64,000 nucleotides of DNA. It comes from CAZFVY01 sp964522665 (lineage in GTDB: Bacteria; Verrucomicrobiota; Verrucomicrobiia; Limisphaerales; CAZFVY01). The translations under genes and the position numbers were made by a program. Location: NCBI GenBank assembly GCA_964522665.1, contig CAZFVY010000008.1, positions 43,114 through 107,113 of the forward strand, given 5' to 3'. Below, piece by piece: positions 18,864-29,107 of the stretch. Position 1 is the stretch's first letter, and each line of letters begins with the position of its first letter. The notes beneath the pieces are model-generated. The model ran no database searches and was not told the origin of the DNA. It saw only the letters and a program-made list of their open reading frames with translations.

Positions 18864-21143
18864 CTACGGCGTACGCGCCCGATAAAATCGGGCTGAGTAA
18901 ACGCCACTCTGCGGATCGCCGAACGTGAGGCTACCCGCCGGGCTGTTGGTGGAAATCGGAAGCCAGTGCGTCAAATCGGTCGAGGCTTCGATGACCAATC
19001 CATCCCCTTCCCAGCCGATCACGTTGAAACCAAATCCGCTGGCCGTGAAACCCAACGTTGGTCCCGTCACGATACTCGGCACGGCCACCGGCTGGCCCAT
19101 GCGGATTTGGTTGTTTCCCGTGTCGGCGACGTAAATGTTCCCCGCGCCGTCCACGGCGATGCCGCGCGGCCCCGAAAACTGCGCCGCTCGTCCGACGCCG
19201 TCCGCGCTGCCGGGATTCCCGGCGCTTCCGGCAAGGGTCGAAACGATTCCGTCCGGCGTTATCTTGCGGACCCGGCTGGCGCCAAGCTCGGCCACATAGA
19301 CATTCCCGGCGCCGTCCACCGCCACGCCGTAAGGCGCTGAAAACCGGGCGCTACTCCCCACCCCGTCCGAATCGCCCGAAATCCCCGCCGAGCCGGCCAG
19401 CGTCGTCGCCGCGCCCGTGGGGGTGATCTTCCTCACCGTATGGTTGCCCGAATCAGCCACGTACAAATTGGCGGAGCCGTCCACCGCCACGCCGGACGGG
19501 GCGTTGAAGCGGGCGGCGGCGCCGGTGCCGTCGGCGCTGCCCGGAGCGCCAGCCAGCCCGGCGACGGTCGTCACGACGCCGGCGGTGGTCACTTGCCGGA
19601 TCGTATCGTTGCCAAGATCGGCGACGAAGAGGCTGGCGACGCCGTCGAACGCAAGCCCGGCGGGATTGAGAAATCGGGCGGCACGTCCGGCGCCGTCGGC
19701 GCTGCCACCTACGCGGGGTGAACCGGCCAGCGTCGTTACCGCGCCGAACGGATCAATCATTCGAATCGTGCTATTGCCCGAGTCGGACACGTAAACGTTT
19801 CCCGAAGGATCCGCCGCCACTCCCGCGGGAGCGGTAAATCCAGCGGCAGTGCGAAATCCATCGGCGATACCGGGAAGGCCATTTCCACTCCCCGCCAGCT
19901 TGGTGACGCGTCCGGTCGCCGTGGATAGCTCAGTGATGAGGTTGTGGCCCGCGTCGGCGACGTAGAGATGGCCAGCGGCATCCGCGGCCACGCCAGACGG
20001 ACCTTTGAATCCCCCGATCGAATCACCGTTGTCCCTCCCTGCTAAAGTGGTCACGTCACCCGCCAGAGTAACGCGACGAACGGAATCCTCGTCGGTCACG
20101 ATGAGGGCGTCCGAACCAGCCAGCGCGACGCCGCGCGGACCGAAAAACCGGGCTTCACTACCGGATGCGTCCGTGCTGCCATAGGCCCCGGGCCACCCCG
20201 CCAGCGTCGTCACGTCGCCGGACGGCGCTACCATGCGGATCGTATAGTTCAGCAACTCGCCAACGTAGAGGTTCCCGTTCGAATCCACGGCCACTCCGGT
20301 AGGAAACTGAAATCGCGCTTCGCTTCCCCGCCCGTTCGCGCTACCCCACTGGCCCAATTTTCCCGCGAACACCGACACCACACCGTCCGACGTCACCTTC
20401 TGGATGGTGTTGTTCCCCGCGCCCGAGACATAGACGTTTCCCGCATTATCCACCGCCACGCCGCAATAATGATAATCCGGTGGCAAACCAGGTGTAGGAA
20501 TGGAATACTGCGGGTCAATCTCGGTCGCGAGCGCGGCTAGCGTCGTCACCACTCCCGCCGGCGTGACTTTTCGAATGACGGGCGCAGCCTGATCGACCAA
20601 AAAAAGATTCCCGGCGGCATCCGCCGCAATGGCCGAGGGGAAATAAAAGCGCGCTTCGCTGCCCGCCCCATCCACGTCGCCGGGATGTCCGGCCAAGCCC
20701 GCGAACGTGGTGACTACACCGTCCAGGGTCACTTTCCGAATCGTGTGGATGGTCCAATCCGTGACGTAGAGATTATCCGCTCGATCGATCGTCAAACCGG
20801 CCGGGATGTAAAACCGCGCGGCGCTGCCGGTCCCATCCGCGGCGCCAAGGTGGCCGCTTAGGCCGGCCAGGGTCGTCACGATTCCGGCGGGTGTGATCTT
20901 CCGTATCGAGTTATTGCCGGAGTCCGCCACGTACACGTTGCCAGCCCGGTCCATGGCTGTCCCGATGACGTCATAAAAGCGAGCCGTGCTGCCGGGGCCG
21001 TCCGCGCCCCCCGGACCCGCCGGGCCAGGCAAAGTTGTGATGGCGTACGGCGTGTAGCTGGATTGGGCGAAGCTCGGCGAATCACTTAAAAGGATGGTGA
21101 GAAAGCTCAGCGCCATAAGCGCGATATATTTTTCCATCTTCAT
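18864..21143 (-). CDS. Secreted 12-repeat NHL beta-propeller protein (paralogue C)
   Basis: A 759-residue third member of the array. The signal peptide differs from A and B (MEKYIALMALSFLTILL, cleavage near SFAQ/SSYT), but the architecture is the same: twelve NHL repeats, an atypical fourth repeat (GVAVDNAGNVYVSGAGNNTIQKV) and the terminal module from GLVIEASTDLTHW to ARFYRARTP. Some middle blades are degenerate (HNLITELSTATGRVTKLAG). The frame is open to 21191, but the ATG at 21143 (or 21137) gives the proper signal peptide. It is the most diverged of the three and lacks the conserved leader block. Function unknown; extracytoplasmic binding or scaffolding is the best inference. Confidence 0.9.
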   Translation of the reverse strand: MKMEKYIALMALSFLTILLSDSPSFAQSSYTPYAITTLPGPAGPGGADGPGSTARFYDVIGTAMDRAGNVYVADSGNNSIRKITPAGIVTTLAGLSGHLGAADGTGSAARFYIPAGLTIDRADNLYVTDWTIHTIRKVTLDGVVTTFAGLAGHPGDVDGAGSEARFYFPSAIAADAAGNLFLVDQAAPVIRKVTPAGVVTTLAALATEIDPQYSIPTPGLPPDYHYCGVAVDNAGNVYVSGAGNNTIQKVTSDGVVSVFAGKLGQWGSANGRGSEARFQFPTGVAVDSNGNLYVGELLNYTIRMVAPSGDVTTLAGWPGAYGSTDASGSEARFFGPRGVALAGSDALIVTDEDSVRRVTLAGDVTTLAGRDNGDSIGGFKGPSGVAADAAGHLYVADAGHNLITELSTATGRVTKLAGSGNGLPGIADGFRTAAGFTAPAGVAADPSGNVYVSDSGNSTIRMIDPFGAVTTLAGSPRVGGSADGAGRAARFLNPAGLAFDGVASLFVADLGNDTIRQVTTAGVVTTVAGLAGAPGSADGTGAAARFNAPSGVAVDGSANLYVADSGNHTVRKITPTGAATTLAGSAGISGDSDGVGSSARFSAPYGVAVDGAGNVYVAELGASRVRKITPDGIVSTLAGSAGNPGSADGVGRAAQFSGPRGIAVDGAGNIYVADTGNNQIRMGQPVAVPSIVTGPTLGFTASGFGFNVIGWEGDGLVIEASTDLTHWLPISTNSPAGSLTFGDPQSGVYSARFYRARTP

Positions 21144-21402
21144 ACCCAATGCCAGAAAGTATCCCTTATTCTCGAGGCGCGTGCTACCCATACGTCAAAA
21201 GCACATCATTTGCAAGAGTCCGCCGAGACACCGGACGGGCCCGTGATCGCCAACGTCAAGCGGCCGGCGGCGACGAACGCCGCCTTGGTGTCCGGCGAAA
21301 GAGAAGCCTTGGCGCCCGGCCATACCGAGCGCTAGCGTAGCGCGAATCATGCGCGCCACGACCGCGAAAATCGTTTTGGCGCCGTTTATTTAGCATTATC
21401 CC

Positions 21403-22494
21403 ATGAACTCGAATATGACCCGCCGAGATTTTGTCCGCGCCGCCAGCGTTGCCACGCTCGCCGCCGCCACGCCCGCCGTTCTGGCGCAAACGAAAACGCT
21501 GACCTTCGGCCTCGTCGGCTGCGCGCACATTCACACGCCGAATTACGTCGGCATTCTGAAGAATCGGAAGGACGTGAAGGTGAAATCGGTTTGGGATCAC
21601 GACGGCCCGCGGGCGGAAATGAACGCCAAGGAACTCGGCGCGCAAACGGTGGCCCAGGCCGAGGCGATCTGGTCCGACCCGGAAATCACCGCGGTGGTCA
21701 TCTGCTCGGAGACCAACCGGCATCATGATTTGGTGATCGCGGCCGCCAAGGCGGGCAAACACATGTTCGCCGAGAAGCCGCTCGGCATCACGGCCAAGGA
21801 GAGTTTCGCGATGGCGGATGCCATCGAGAAGGCGAACGTCCTTTTCACCACCGGTTACTTCATGCGCACCGACCCGAAACACCTCTTTCTCAAGGAGGAA
21901 ATCGCGAAGGGTCATTTTGGCAAAATCACCCGGGCGCGCGGCTCGAATTGCCACGGCGGCTCGCTCGGCCATTGGTTCGACAAGGAATGGCGCTGGATGG
22001 CCGACCCCAAGATCGCCGGCGTCGGCGCGTTCGGCGACCTCGGCACGCACAAACTCGACATCCTGATGTGGCTGCTCGGAGACATCGATTCCGTGACCGC
22101 GCAGGTCAAGGTGGTGACCGGCAACTACGGCGATTGCGATGAGTCGGGCGAAGCGTTGATCCAATTCAAGAGCGGCGTCCTCGGCACGCTCGCGGCCGGC
22201 TGGGTGGACGTGGATGATCCGGTGCAACTCTTGATCAGCGGCACCGAAGGCCACGCGGTCGTCATGAACAATCAGCTTTACTACAACACCAAGCATGTCC
22301 CCGAAGCCGATGGCAAGGAAGCCTACCGCAAACTGCCGCCTCGGTTGCGGGAACCTATGCATCAGTTCGTGGACGCCGTCGCCGGCGACAAGAGCCAGCC
22401 GCTGGTGAAGCCGCGCGAAGCCGCCGCGCGCGTCAGCGTGATGGAGGCAATGTATAATGCCGCCCGCCATCATAATTGGGCGAAGCCCGCGTAA
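21403..22494 (+). CDS. Gfo/Idh/MocA family oxidoreductase, Tat-exported
   Basis: A 363-residue NAD(P)-dependent oxidoreductase of the Gfo/Idh/MocA family. A twin-arginine signal (MTRRDFVRAAS) and a hydrophobic stretch end near AVLAQT, so it is likely exported prefolded with its cofactor. The Rossmann domain begins FGLVGCAHIHTP, and the family motif AEKPLG lies near residue 125. The C-terminal alpha/beta domain contains GVGAFGDLGTHKLDILMWLLG. Family members oxidise or reduce sugars and related polyols. Its position just before a glycoside hydrolase supports a role in sugar processing. The 21144-21402 stretch before it has no recognisable gene. Confidence 0.9.
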   Translation: MNSNMTRRDFVRAASVATLAAATPAVLAQTKTLTFGLVGCAHIHTPNYVGILKNRKDVKVKSVWDHDGPRAEMNAKELGAQTVAQAEAIWSDPEITAVVICSETNRHHDLVIAAAKAGKHMFAEKPLGITAKESFAMADAIEKANVLFTTGYFMRTDPKHLFLKEEIAKGHFGKITRARGSNCHGGSLGHWFDKEWRWMADPKIAGVGAFGDLGTHKLDILMWLLGDIDSVTAQVKVVTGNYGDCDESGEALIQFKSGVLGTLAAGWVDVDDPVQLLISGTEGHAVVMNNQLYYNTKHVPEADGKEAYRKLPPRLREPMHQFVDAVAGDKSQPLVKPREAAARVSVMEAMYNAARHHNWAKPA

Positions 22495-22545
22495 GCCGCG
22501 CGGTGACCGCCCGCCCAGCGGATAGCTTCTCATCGTTAGACGCCG

Positions 22546-25095
22546 ATGTTACGCCGGGCCGTCCGCCTCTGTCGCCTCGCCGCCTTGGCGTTCCTGTGGA
22601 CGGCCGGCGGCGACCGGTGCGTCGCCGCGCCCCTTGATCACCAGCGACTCCTGGAGGCGCAAACCTTCTGGGACAATCGCGATTGGGACTGGTACCTGGC
22701 GAATATCCCGTTCCTCGACACGCCTGACGCGGAGATCAATACGACCTACTATTACCGGTGGGAATTGGTCACCAAACACATGGTGTACGGTTCGCCGGCG
22801 TCAGGCTATAATTTCACGGAATTCATCAATCGGCCGTTTTGGTCCGGGGCGTACGGCTCGATCAGTTGTCCCGCCGGACACCAACTTTACGAATTGCGCT
22901 GGTTGCGCGATCCCCGCTACGCGCGCGACTACACGCGCTACTGGTTTGACACGCCCGGGGCGCAGCCCAATCGGTATAGCGTCTGGTTGGCGGACGCCGC
23001 CTGGGCCGTCCACTCGGTCCAACCGGACCCGCGGTTCATCATCAGTCTGCTCCCCAAGCTGGTCCGGGATTATGAAGCTTGGGAACGGCGCCAGTTCGTT
23101 CCCGAGGCGGGCCTCTTCTGGCAGACCGGGCACGATGACGGCATGGAGTATAACATCAACAGCCGCCAGACGCAGGATCCCGTGCGGGGCGCGCCCGGCT
23201 ACCGCGTCACGTTGAACAGCTATCTCTGGGCGGGCGCCCAGGCCATCGCCCGCGCCGCCACGCTCGCCGGTGACCGCGAAACGGCCCAACGATTTGCAGA
23301 GAAGGCCGCGCTCATCAAGACGAACCTGCAGGCCAAGTTGTGGGACCCGAAACGAAATTTCTTTTTCGAGATGTACCGCCAGGACGAGACCCGCGACGGG
23401 TCTAACATCAAGGCAGGCACGTTGACCTATCAAAGCGGCCGTTTCGCCGGGGACCCGCACGGGCGCGAACTTTACGGCTACGTGCCGTGGCAGTTTAACT
23501 TGCCCGACCCCGGCTTCGAATCCGCGTGGCAATACCTGATGGATCGCGATTACTTTTTCGCCGATTTCGGCCCGACCACCGTCGAGCGCCACGACCCGAT
23601 GTTTTTTCTCGCCGACACCTGCTGCTACTGGAGCGGACAATCCTGGCCTTACGCGACGACCCAGACCCTCAAAGCGCTGGCGAATCTGCTAAACAATTAT
23701 CAGCAGAAGTGGATCAACCAGGACGATTATTTTCGCCTGTTGAAAGTCTATACCGCCACCCAGCGCAAGGACGGTCGGCCCTACATCGCGGAGGCGTGCT
23801 ACCCGGACACCGGCTCGTGGGAACACCACGACAGCTACGACCACAGCGAGCACTACTTCCATTCGGGCTACACCGATTTGATCATCACGGGACTCATTGG
23901 CTTGCATCCACGGGATGATGAGACGATCGAGGTTAGCCCGCTGGCGCCCGCATCGTGGGACTATTTTGCCCTCGATAACGTCTCCTATCACGGACGCGAG
24001 TTGGCGATTTATTGGGACAAGACTGGCGCGCGCTACGGCCTCGGGGCCGGTTTACATCTGTTAGCGGACGGCGCGGAAATCGTCTCGACCGCGGACTTGG
24101 GGCCGCTGGTCGCGACGCTGCCGAGGATTTCCCGCCCGCGCCAAGCGTCGCCTCCGCCGTCCATGAATTTTGCGGTGAACAACGAAGGAACTCATTTCCC
24201 CGTCGTGACCGCCTCCTACTCGAACTCGCGCTACCCGCTGGCCAAGCTCAACGACGGCAATTATTGGTACCACGTTTCACCGCCGAACCGTTGGACCTTT
24301 GAAGGCTCGACCAACGCGACCGATTGGTGCGCGATCGACTTCGGCGCCAAACGGCGGATCGACACCGTAAAACTCTATCTCCTCGACGATGGCGACCGCG
24401 TCGCGCCGCCCGCCAGCTTTCAAATCGAATACTGGGCGGGGAACCGTTGGCAGCCGGTCGCGGACGACCAACATATCCCGTCAACGCCCACCGGCCACCG
24501 CGCCAACGTCACGACTTTCGCCGCGGTGGAGACGGATAAAGTGCGCGCGGTTTTCAACCATCGCGAGGGCGCCGCCACCGGGTTGAGCGAGTTTGAGGCG
24601 TGGGGACCGAACGTCGCCCGGTATCAACCGCCGCCGGCGCCGGTCGGCAATCTTGCCTTAAACTCGACCGGCGAGGGCTATCCGAAAGCTTCGGCCTCGT
24701 TCACGTCAGACTACGACCACGTGGAAATGGTGAACGACGGTCGAATCTTTCTAACCGGGCCGCCCGACAATCGCTGGACCGCGTATGGCTCGCCGAACCC
24801 AACTGATTGGGTGGAAATCGACTTCGGCGCCGAAAAAACGGTCGGACACGCGGACCTCTACATTTACGATGATCATGGCGGCGTCCAAACGCCGGCCGGA
24901 TACGAGTTGCAATACTGGACCGGCGACAACTGGAAGAACATCGAAGGCGTTGCGAAGACTCCGTCTGCGCCGATCGGCGGCACGATCAATACCGCCGCCT
25001 TCCCCGCCGTCAAAACATCCAAGCTGCGGGTCACGTTCACCCACCAAGGCAAATCGCGAACTGGCTTGACCGAGCTTGAATTGTGGGAGAAGTGA
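22546..25095 (+). CDS. MGH1-like (alpha/alpha)6 glycoside hydrolase with two discoidin domains
   Basis: An 849-residue secreted enzyme. The signal peptide ends near RCVAAP. Residues of roughly 30-480 form a helical-barrel glycosidase of the mannosylglycerate hydrolase-like/GH63-related type; segments such as WSGAYGSISCPAGHQ, TGHDDGMEYNI, YGYVPWQF and SWEHHDSYDHSEHYFHSG carry candidate acidic catalytic residues. Two F5/8 type C-like discoidin domains follow at about 545-685 and 700-848, sharing the pattern NRWTxxGSxNxTDWxxIDFGA, and would bind carbohydrate. The substrate cannot be read from sequence. The gene lies 51 nt after the oxidoreductase in the same direction, so joint transcription is likely. 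Confidence 0.82.
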   Translation: MLRRAVRLCRLAALAFLWTAGGDRCVAAPLDHQRLLEAQTFWDNRDWDWYLANIPFLDTPDAEINTTYYYRWELVTKHMVYGSPASGYNFTEFINRPFWSGAYGSISCPAGHQLYELRWLRDPRYARDYTRYWFDTPGAQPNRYSVWLADAAWAVHSVQPDPRFIISLLPKLVRDYEAWERRQFVPEAGLFWQTGHDDGMEYNINSRQTQDPVRGAPGYRVTLNSYLWAGAQAIARAATLAGDRETAQRFAEKAALIKTNLQAKLWDPKRNFFFEMYRQDETRDGSNIKAGTLTYQSGRFAGDPHGRELYGYVPWQFNLPDPGFESAWQYLMDRDYFFADFGPTTVERHDPMFFLADTCCYWSGQSWPYATTQTLKALANLLNNYQQKWINQDDYFRLLKVYTATQRKDGRPYIAEACYPDTGSWEHHDSYDHSEHYFHSGYTDLIITGLIGLHPRDDETIEVSPLAPASWDYFALDNVSYHGRELAIYWDKTGARYGLGAGLHLLADGAEIVSTADLGPLVATLPRISRPRQASPPPSMNFAVNNEGTHFPVVTASYSNSRYPLAKLNDGNYWYHVSPPNRWTFEGSTNATDWCAIDFGAKRRIDTVKLYLLDDGDRVAPPASFQIEYWAGNRWQPVADDQHIPSTPTGHRANVTTFAAVETDKVRAVFNHREGAATGLSEFEAWGPNVARYQPPPAPVGNLALNSTGEGYPKASASFTSDYDHVEMVNDGRIFLTGPPDNRWTAYGSPNPTDWVEIDFGAEKTVGHADLYIYDDHGGVQTPAGYELQYWTGDNWKNIEGVAKTPSAPIGGTINTAAFPAVKTSKLRVTFTHQGKSRTGLTELELWEK

Positions 25096-25159
25096 CCCAA
25101 CAAAATTGGGCGGCCGGAATTGCATTTACGCCGAGTCTTAGTCATCATCCGCGCTGGCG

Positions 25160-26776
25160 ATGAATCGGCGAGATTTTCTGCGGGCGAGCGCGCTGAGCGG
25201 GATGCAAGCCATGCTTGGCCCCTTCGGGTTGGCGCGGCACGTATTCGGCGAAGCGCGGCGGTCGCCCGAGGTGAGGCCGTTCGAGTGGGATGAAGCCACA
25301 ATCGCGCAGCTTCAAACCGCCCTTGCCGCTGGCCGCGAAACCGCCGCCACGCTGACTCACAAATACCTCCATCGCATCGCGGAAATCGACCAACGCGGAC
25401 CCGAACTCAAGGCCGTGCTCGAGACGAACCCGGACGCGATGGCCATCGCCCGCTCGCTGGACGCCGAGCGCAAGGCCAAAGGCCCGCGTGGGCCGCTCCA
25501 CGGCATTCCCGTGCTCGTCAAAGACAATCTCGACACCCATGACCGGATGATGACGACGGCGGGATCCCTCGCGCTCCTCGGCTCGAGGCCGGCGCGGGAC
25601 AGCTTCGTGGTCGAACGATTGCGCGCCGCCGGCGCCGTCATTCTCGGAAAAACAAATTTGAGCGAGTGGGCCAATTTTCGTTCCTCGCGTTCGTCGAGCG
25701 GTTGGAGCGGACGGGGTGGCCAGACCAAGAACCCTTACGCGCTTGACCGCAATCCGTCAGGATCAAGCTCCGGCTCGGGCGCCGCGGTCGCCGCGAACTT
25801 GTGCGCCGTGGCCATCGGCACTGAAACCGATGGTTCGATTATTTCGCCGTCCACGGTCAATGGCATTGTCGGCCTCAAGCCAACCGTCGGCTTGGTCAGC
25901 CGCGCCGGCATCATTCCAATCTCCGCGAGCCAGGACACCGCCGGCCCGATGGCGCGCACCGTGACCGACGCGGCCATTCTCCTCAGCGCGATCGCCGGCA
26001 TCGATCCGCGCGACCAGGCCACCGCGCTAAGCAGTGGGAAAATGGAGAGCGATTACACCAAGTTCCTGCGTCCGGACGGACTGCGCGGCGCGCGCATTGG
26101 CGTCGTGCGGCGCCTTTTTCAACCGGGCGCGCGATCCGAAGGACTGATGACGGCGGTGATCGCGGCGATGAAGGAGCAAGGCGCCGAAATCATCGACCCA
26201 ACTGATATTCCGACGCTTGGTCAATTTGGGGACTCGGAATTCGAAGTATTGCTTTACGAGTTCAAGGCGGGCCTGAACGCGTATCTCGCCCAACTCGGTC
26301 CGAGCGCGCCGGTGCGCACGCTCGAAGAAATCATCGCGTTCAACGAGGCGAACAAAGCGAAGGAACTGCCCTTCTTCGGGCAGGAGACTTTCCTGAAAGC
26401 CCAAGCGAAGGGACCACTCACGGAGCCGGCCTATCTCGAAGCCGTCGCGAAGAATCATCGCCTGGCCCGCGCCGAAGGGATCGACGCCGTCATGACCGAA
26501 TTGCGGCTCGACGCCCTCGTCGGACCGTCCGGCGGCCCCGCCGGCAAGACTGATTTGATCTACGGTGACCGCGGCGTCGGCGGCAGCTCGTCACTCGCCG
26601 CGGTTGCCGGCTATCCAAACATCACCGTGCCCGCCGGAGCCGTCGCCGGTTTGCCCGCGGGAATCTCCTTCTTCGGCCGCGCGTTCAGTGAGCCAACGCT
26701 CCTTCGCCTCGCGTACGCCTTCGAGCAGGCCACTCGCCATCGGCGGCCGCCGAAGTTTCTGGCGACCGTCGGCTGA
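25160..26776 (+). CDS. Amidase signature family hydrolase
   Basis: A 538-residue amidase signature enzyme using a Ser-cisSer-Lys triad. The lysine lies in VLVKDNL (residue 121), the glycine/serine-rich loop is NPSGSSSGSGAAVAAN (about 198-212), and the nucleophile is the serine of GTETDGSIISPS (about 226). The N-terminus reads MNRRDFLRAS, a twin-arginine-like signal, so it is probably periplasmic. Length is normal for exported amidases related to Asp-tRNA amidotransferase subunit A. The substrate is unknown; hydrolysis of an amide or peptide-derived compound would fit the hydroxyproline genes that follow, but a 119-nt gap separates it from them. Confidence 0.9.
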   Translation: MNRRDFLRASALSGMQAMLGPFGLARHVFGEARRSPEVRPFEWDEATIAQLQTALAAGRETAATLTHKYLHRIAEIDQRGPELKAVLETNPDAMAIARSLDAERKAKGPRGPLHGIPVLVKDNLDTHDRMMTTAGSLALLGSRPARDSFVVERLRAAGAVILGKTNLSEWANFRSSRSSSGWSGRGGQTKNPYALDRNPSGSSSGSGAAVAANLCAVAIGTETDGSIISPSTVNGIVGLKPTVGLVSRAGIIPISASQDTAGPMARTVTDAAILLSAIAGIDPRDQATALSSGKMESDYTKFLRPDGLRGARIGVVRRLFQPGARSEGLMTAVIAAMKEQGAEIIDPTDIPTLGQFGDSEFEVLLYEFKAGLNAYLAQLGPSAPVRTLEEIIAFNEANKAKELPFFGQETFLKAQAKGPLTEPAYLEAVAKNHRLARAEGIDAVMTELRLDALVGPSGGPAGKTDLIYGDRGVGGSSSLAAVAGYPNITVPAGAVAGLPAGISFFGRAFSEPTLLRLAYAFEQATRHRRPPKFLATVG

Positions 26777-26895
26777 GTTGGTCGGTAGATTTTTCGAGCG
26801 CCCAGTTCGGGAGAAAACTCGAGCGTCGGAGCGGAGACGTTCGAGGTCGTTCAGAAGTTGAATCGGTCGACCATTTCTGCGATCTTCAACGCAAC

Positions 26896-28188
26896 ATGCG
26901 CCACCGAACGATTGATCCAAAGCTGTTCGTAACCAACCGGCAGCGGTTGAAAAGCCTGCTCCTGCCCAATTCACTCGCGGTCATCAACGCCAATGACATT
27001 CCGCAAACCAACGCGGACGGGAGCTTGATCATGACGCCCAACAGCGATCTGTTCTACCTCACGGGAGTGGAACAGGAGCAAACGATGCTGGTCCTCTGCC
27101 CTGACGCGGATGAGGAGAAGCACCGCGAAGTCCTGTTCTTGCGCGAGCCGGCGCCGGAAGCGGAGTTGTGGGAAGGCCACAAATTGAGCGAGGACGAAGC
27201 GCGCAAGCTGACGGGAGTCGCAAACGTGGAGTGGTTGTCCGATTTCCCGCGCCTGTTCCATCGGCTCATGTGCGAATCCGAGCATGTCTATCTGAATACG
27301 AACGAGCACAAGCGCGCGGTGGTCGAGGTCGAGACCCGGGACGCCCGCTTCGTCGCGGAAACGCAACGGCGGTATCCTCTGCACGATTACCAACGCCTGG
27401 CGCGCGTCATGCACCGGTTGCGCGCCGTGAAGAGCGATTTCGAGGTGGATCTGATCCGCGAGGCGGCTGGCATTACCGAGCGCGCGTTTCGGCGGGTCTT
27501 AGAATTCCTGGAACCCGACCGCACCGAAACCGAAGTCGAGGCGGAATTCGCGCACGAATTCATCCGCAGTGGCGCGCGGTTCGCGTATTCTCCGATCGTC
27601 GCCGGCGGGGCGAACGCGCTTTGCCTGCACTATATCGCCAATTCCGAGGTCTGCCGCAAAGGCGATCTGCTGTTGCTCGACGTGGCGGCCGCGTATGCGA
27701 ACTATAATTCGGACATGACCCGCACCATTCCAGTCAGCGGCCGATTTTCGCGCCGACAAAAGCAGGTGTACAACGCCGTGCTGCGAGTCCTGCGCCAGTC
27801 GATCGTCGGCCTGACGCCCGGAAAAAAGCCAAAGGACTGGCAGAAGGAAGGCGAACAAATGGTCGAGCAGGAGTTGCTCGCGCTGGGGCTGCTGACGCCA
27901 CGCGAGGTCAAGCGGCAAGACCCGGGCAATCCGGCGGTGAAACGCTACTTCATGCACGGCCTGGGCCATCCGCTGGGACTAGACGTGCATGACGTCGGTT
28001 TTACCACGGAGCCATTCCAAGCGGGTTGGGTGATGACGGTCGAGCCGGCGATCTATATCCGTGAAGAAGGCTTCGCCGTTCGCCTCGAGAACAACGTGTT
28101 GTTAACCAATGATGGACCGGTGGATTTAATGGCGAGTATTCCCATCGAAGCCGACGAAATTGAAGAGTTGATGAACCGCGGACAGTAG
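26896..28188 (+). CDS. pepP: Xaa-Pro aminopeptidase (M24B, PepP-like)
   Basis: A 430-residue M24B metallopeptidase with the N-terminal aminopeptidase P domain (about 1-160, including NSDLFYLTG) and the pita-bread catalytic domain. The five metal ligands are visible: the two aspartates of LLLLDVAAAYANYNSDMTRT, the histidine of FMHGLGHPLG, and the glutamates of TVEPAIYI and VRLENNV. The enzyme removes an N-terminal residue preceding proline or hydroxyproline. No signal peptide is seen, so it acts in the cytoplasm. It lies 16 nt upstream of the hydroxyproline pathway genes, which suggests it releases proline or hydroxyproline from imported peptides. Confidence 0.92.
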   Translation: MRHRTIDPKLFVTNRQRLKSLLLPNSLAVINANDIPQTNADGSLIMTPNSDLFYLTGVEQEQTMLVLCPDADEEKHREVLFLREPAPEAELWEGHKLSEDEARKLTGVANVEWLSDFPRLFHRLMCESEHVYLNTNEHKRAVVEVETRDARFVAETQRRYPLHDYQRLARVMHRLRAVKSDFEVDLIREAAGITERAFRRVLEFLEPDRTETEVEAEFAHEFIRSGARFAYSPIVAGGANALCLHYIANSEVCRKGDLLLLDVAAAYANYNSDMTRTIPVSGRFSRRQKQVYNAVLRVLRQSIVGLTPGKKPKDWQKEGEQMVEQELLALGLLTPREVKRQDPGNPAVKRYFMHGLGHPLGLDVHDVGFTTEPFQAGWVMTVEPAIYIREEGFAVRLENNVLLTNDGPVDLMASIPIEADEIEELMNRGQ

Positions 28189-28204
28189 TCGGCAAATCGA
28201 AACT

Positions 28205-29107
28205 ATGAAACCTTACTGGCAAGGCGTATTCCCCGCCGTCACCACGCAACTCAAGAAGGATCAATCGCTGGACCTGGAAGCCACCGCCCGGCACGTCGAG
28301 GCGCTGATCGAGTCCCGCGTTTCCGGATTAATCATGCTCGGTTCGCTGGGAGAAAATCAGACGCTCGAGCCGGACGAAAAACGACGGGTCATCGAAGCGA
28401 CGGTGAAGCAGGCCCACGGCCGTCTGACGGTGCTCAGCGGCGTGGCGGAAACAACGACCGCCAGCGCGTGCCGTTACGTCCGCGATTGCGAAAAACTCGG
28501 CGCGACCGGTTTTATGCTGATGCCGGCGATGATCTACAAAGGCGATCCGCGCGAAACGGCGACCCATTTCCGAACGGTGGCCAAAGCGACCGGGCTGCCG
28601 ATCATGATCTACAACAACCCGATCAGCTACGCGAACGACATCACGCCCGCGCGCTTCGCCGAATTGGCCGACGTGAAGAATTTCGTCGCGCTGAAGGAAA
28701 GCTCGGGGGACGTGCGGCGGATCACCGACCTGCGCAATACGGTCGGGGATCGATACGCGATCTTCACCGGCGTGGATGACCTTGCGCTGGAGAGCGCCAT
28801 CCTCGGGATTGACGGTTGGGTGGCCGGAGCGGGCATCGCGATGCCGCGCGAGAACCAGTATTTTTGGGAGCTAACCCGCAAGGGGCAATGGGACAAAGCG
28901 CGCGAAATCTACCGCTGGTTCACGCCGCTCATGCATCTGGATACGCACGTCAAATTCGTGCAGTACATCAAACTCGCCGTCCAGGAATGCGGGCTGGGAA
29001 CCGAATGGGTGCGACAACCCCGCCTGCCGCTGATCGGGGCCGAACGGAAACAGGTCTTGAAAGTGATTCACGATTGCATCGCGCGGCGGCCCAAATTTCC
29101 CAAATGA
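28205..29107 (+). CDS. DapA-family enzyme, probable 1-pyrroline-4-hydroxy-2-carboxylate deaminase
   Basis: A 300-residue class I aldolase-fold protein of the DHDPS/NAL superfamily. The Schiff-base lysine is K164 in VALKESSGD, and the tyrosine is in IMIYNNPIS (Y136). By sequence alone it could be one of several DapA-like lyases. Its context, with a hydroxyproline epimerase and a D-amino acid oxidase of the DadA type, matches the third step of bacterial trans-4-hydroxy-L-proline breakdown, where the LhpC-type enzyme converts pyrroline-4-hydroxy-2-carboxylate to alpha-ketoglutarate semialdehyde and ammonia. The stop codon overlaps the next start by 4 nt (ATGA). The following semialdehyde dehydrogenase is not in the window. 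Confidence 0.85.
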   Translation: MKPYWQGVFPAVTTQLKKDQSLDLEATARHVEALIESRVSGLIMLGSLGENQTLEPDEKRRVIEATVKQAHGRLTVLSGVAETTTASACRYVRDCEKLGATGFMLMPAMIYKGDPRETATHFRTVAKATGLPIMIYNNPISYANDITPARFAELADVKNFVALKESSGDVRRITDLRNTVGDRYAIFTGVDDLALESAILGIDGWVAGAGIAMPRENQYFWELTRKGQWDKAREIYRWFTPLMHLDTHVKFVQYIKLAVQECGLGTEWVRQPRLPLIGAERKQVLKVIHDCIARRPKFPK

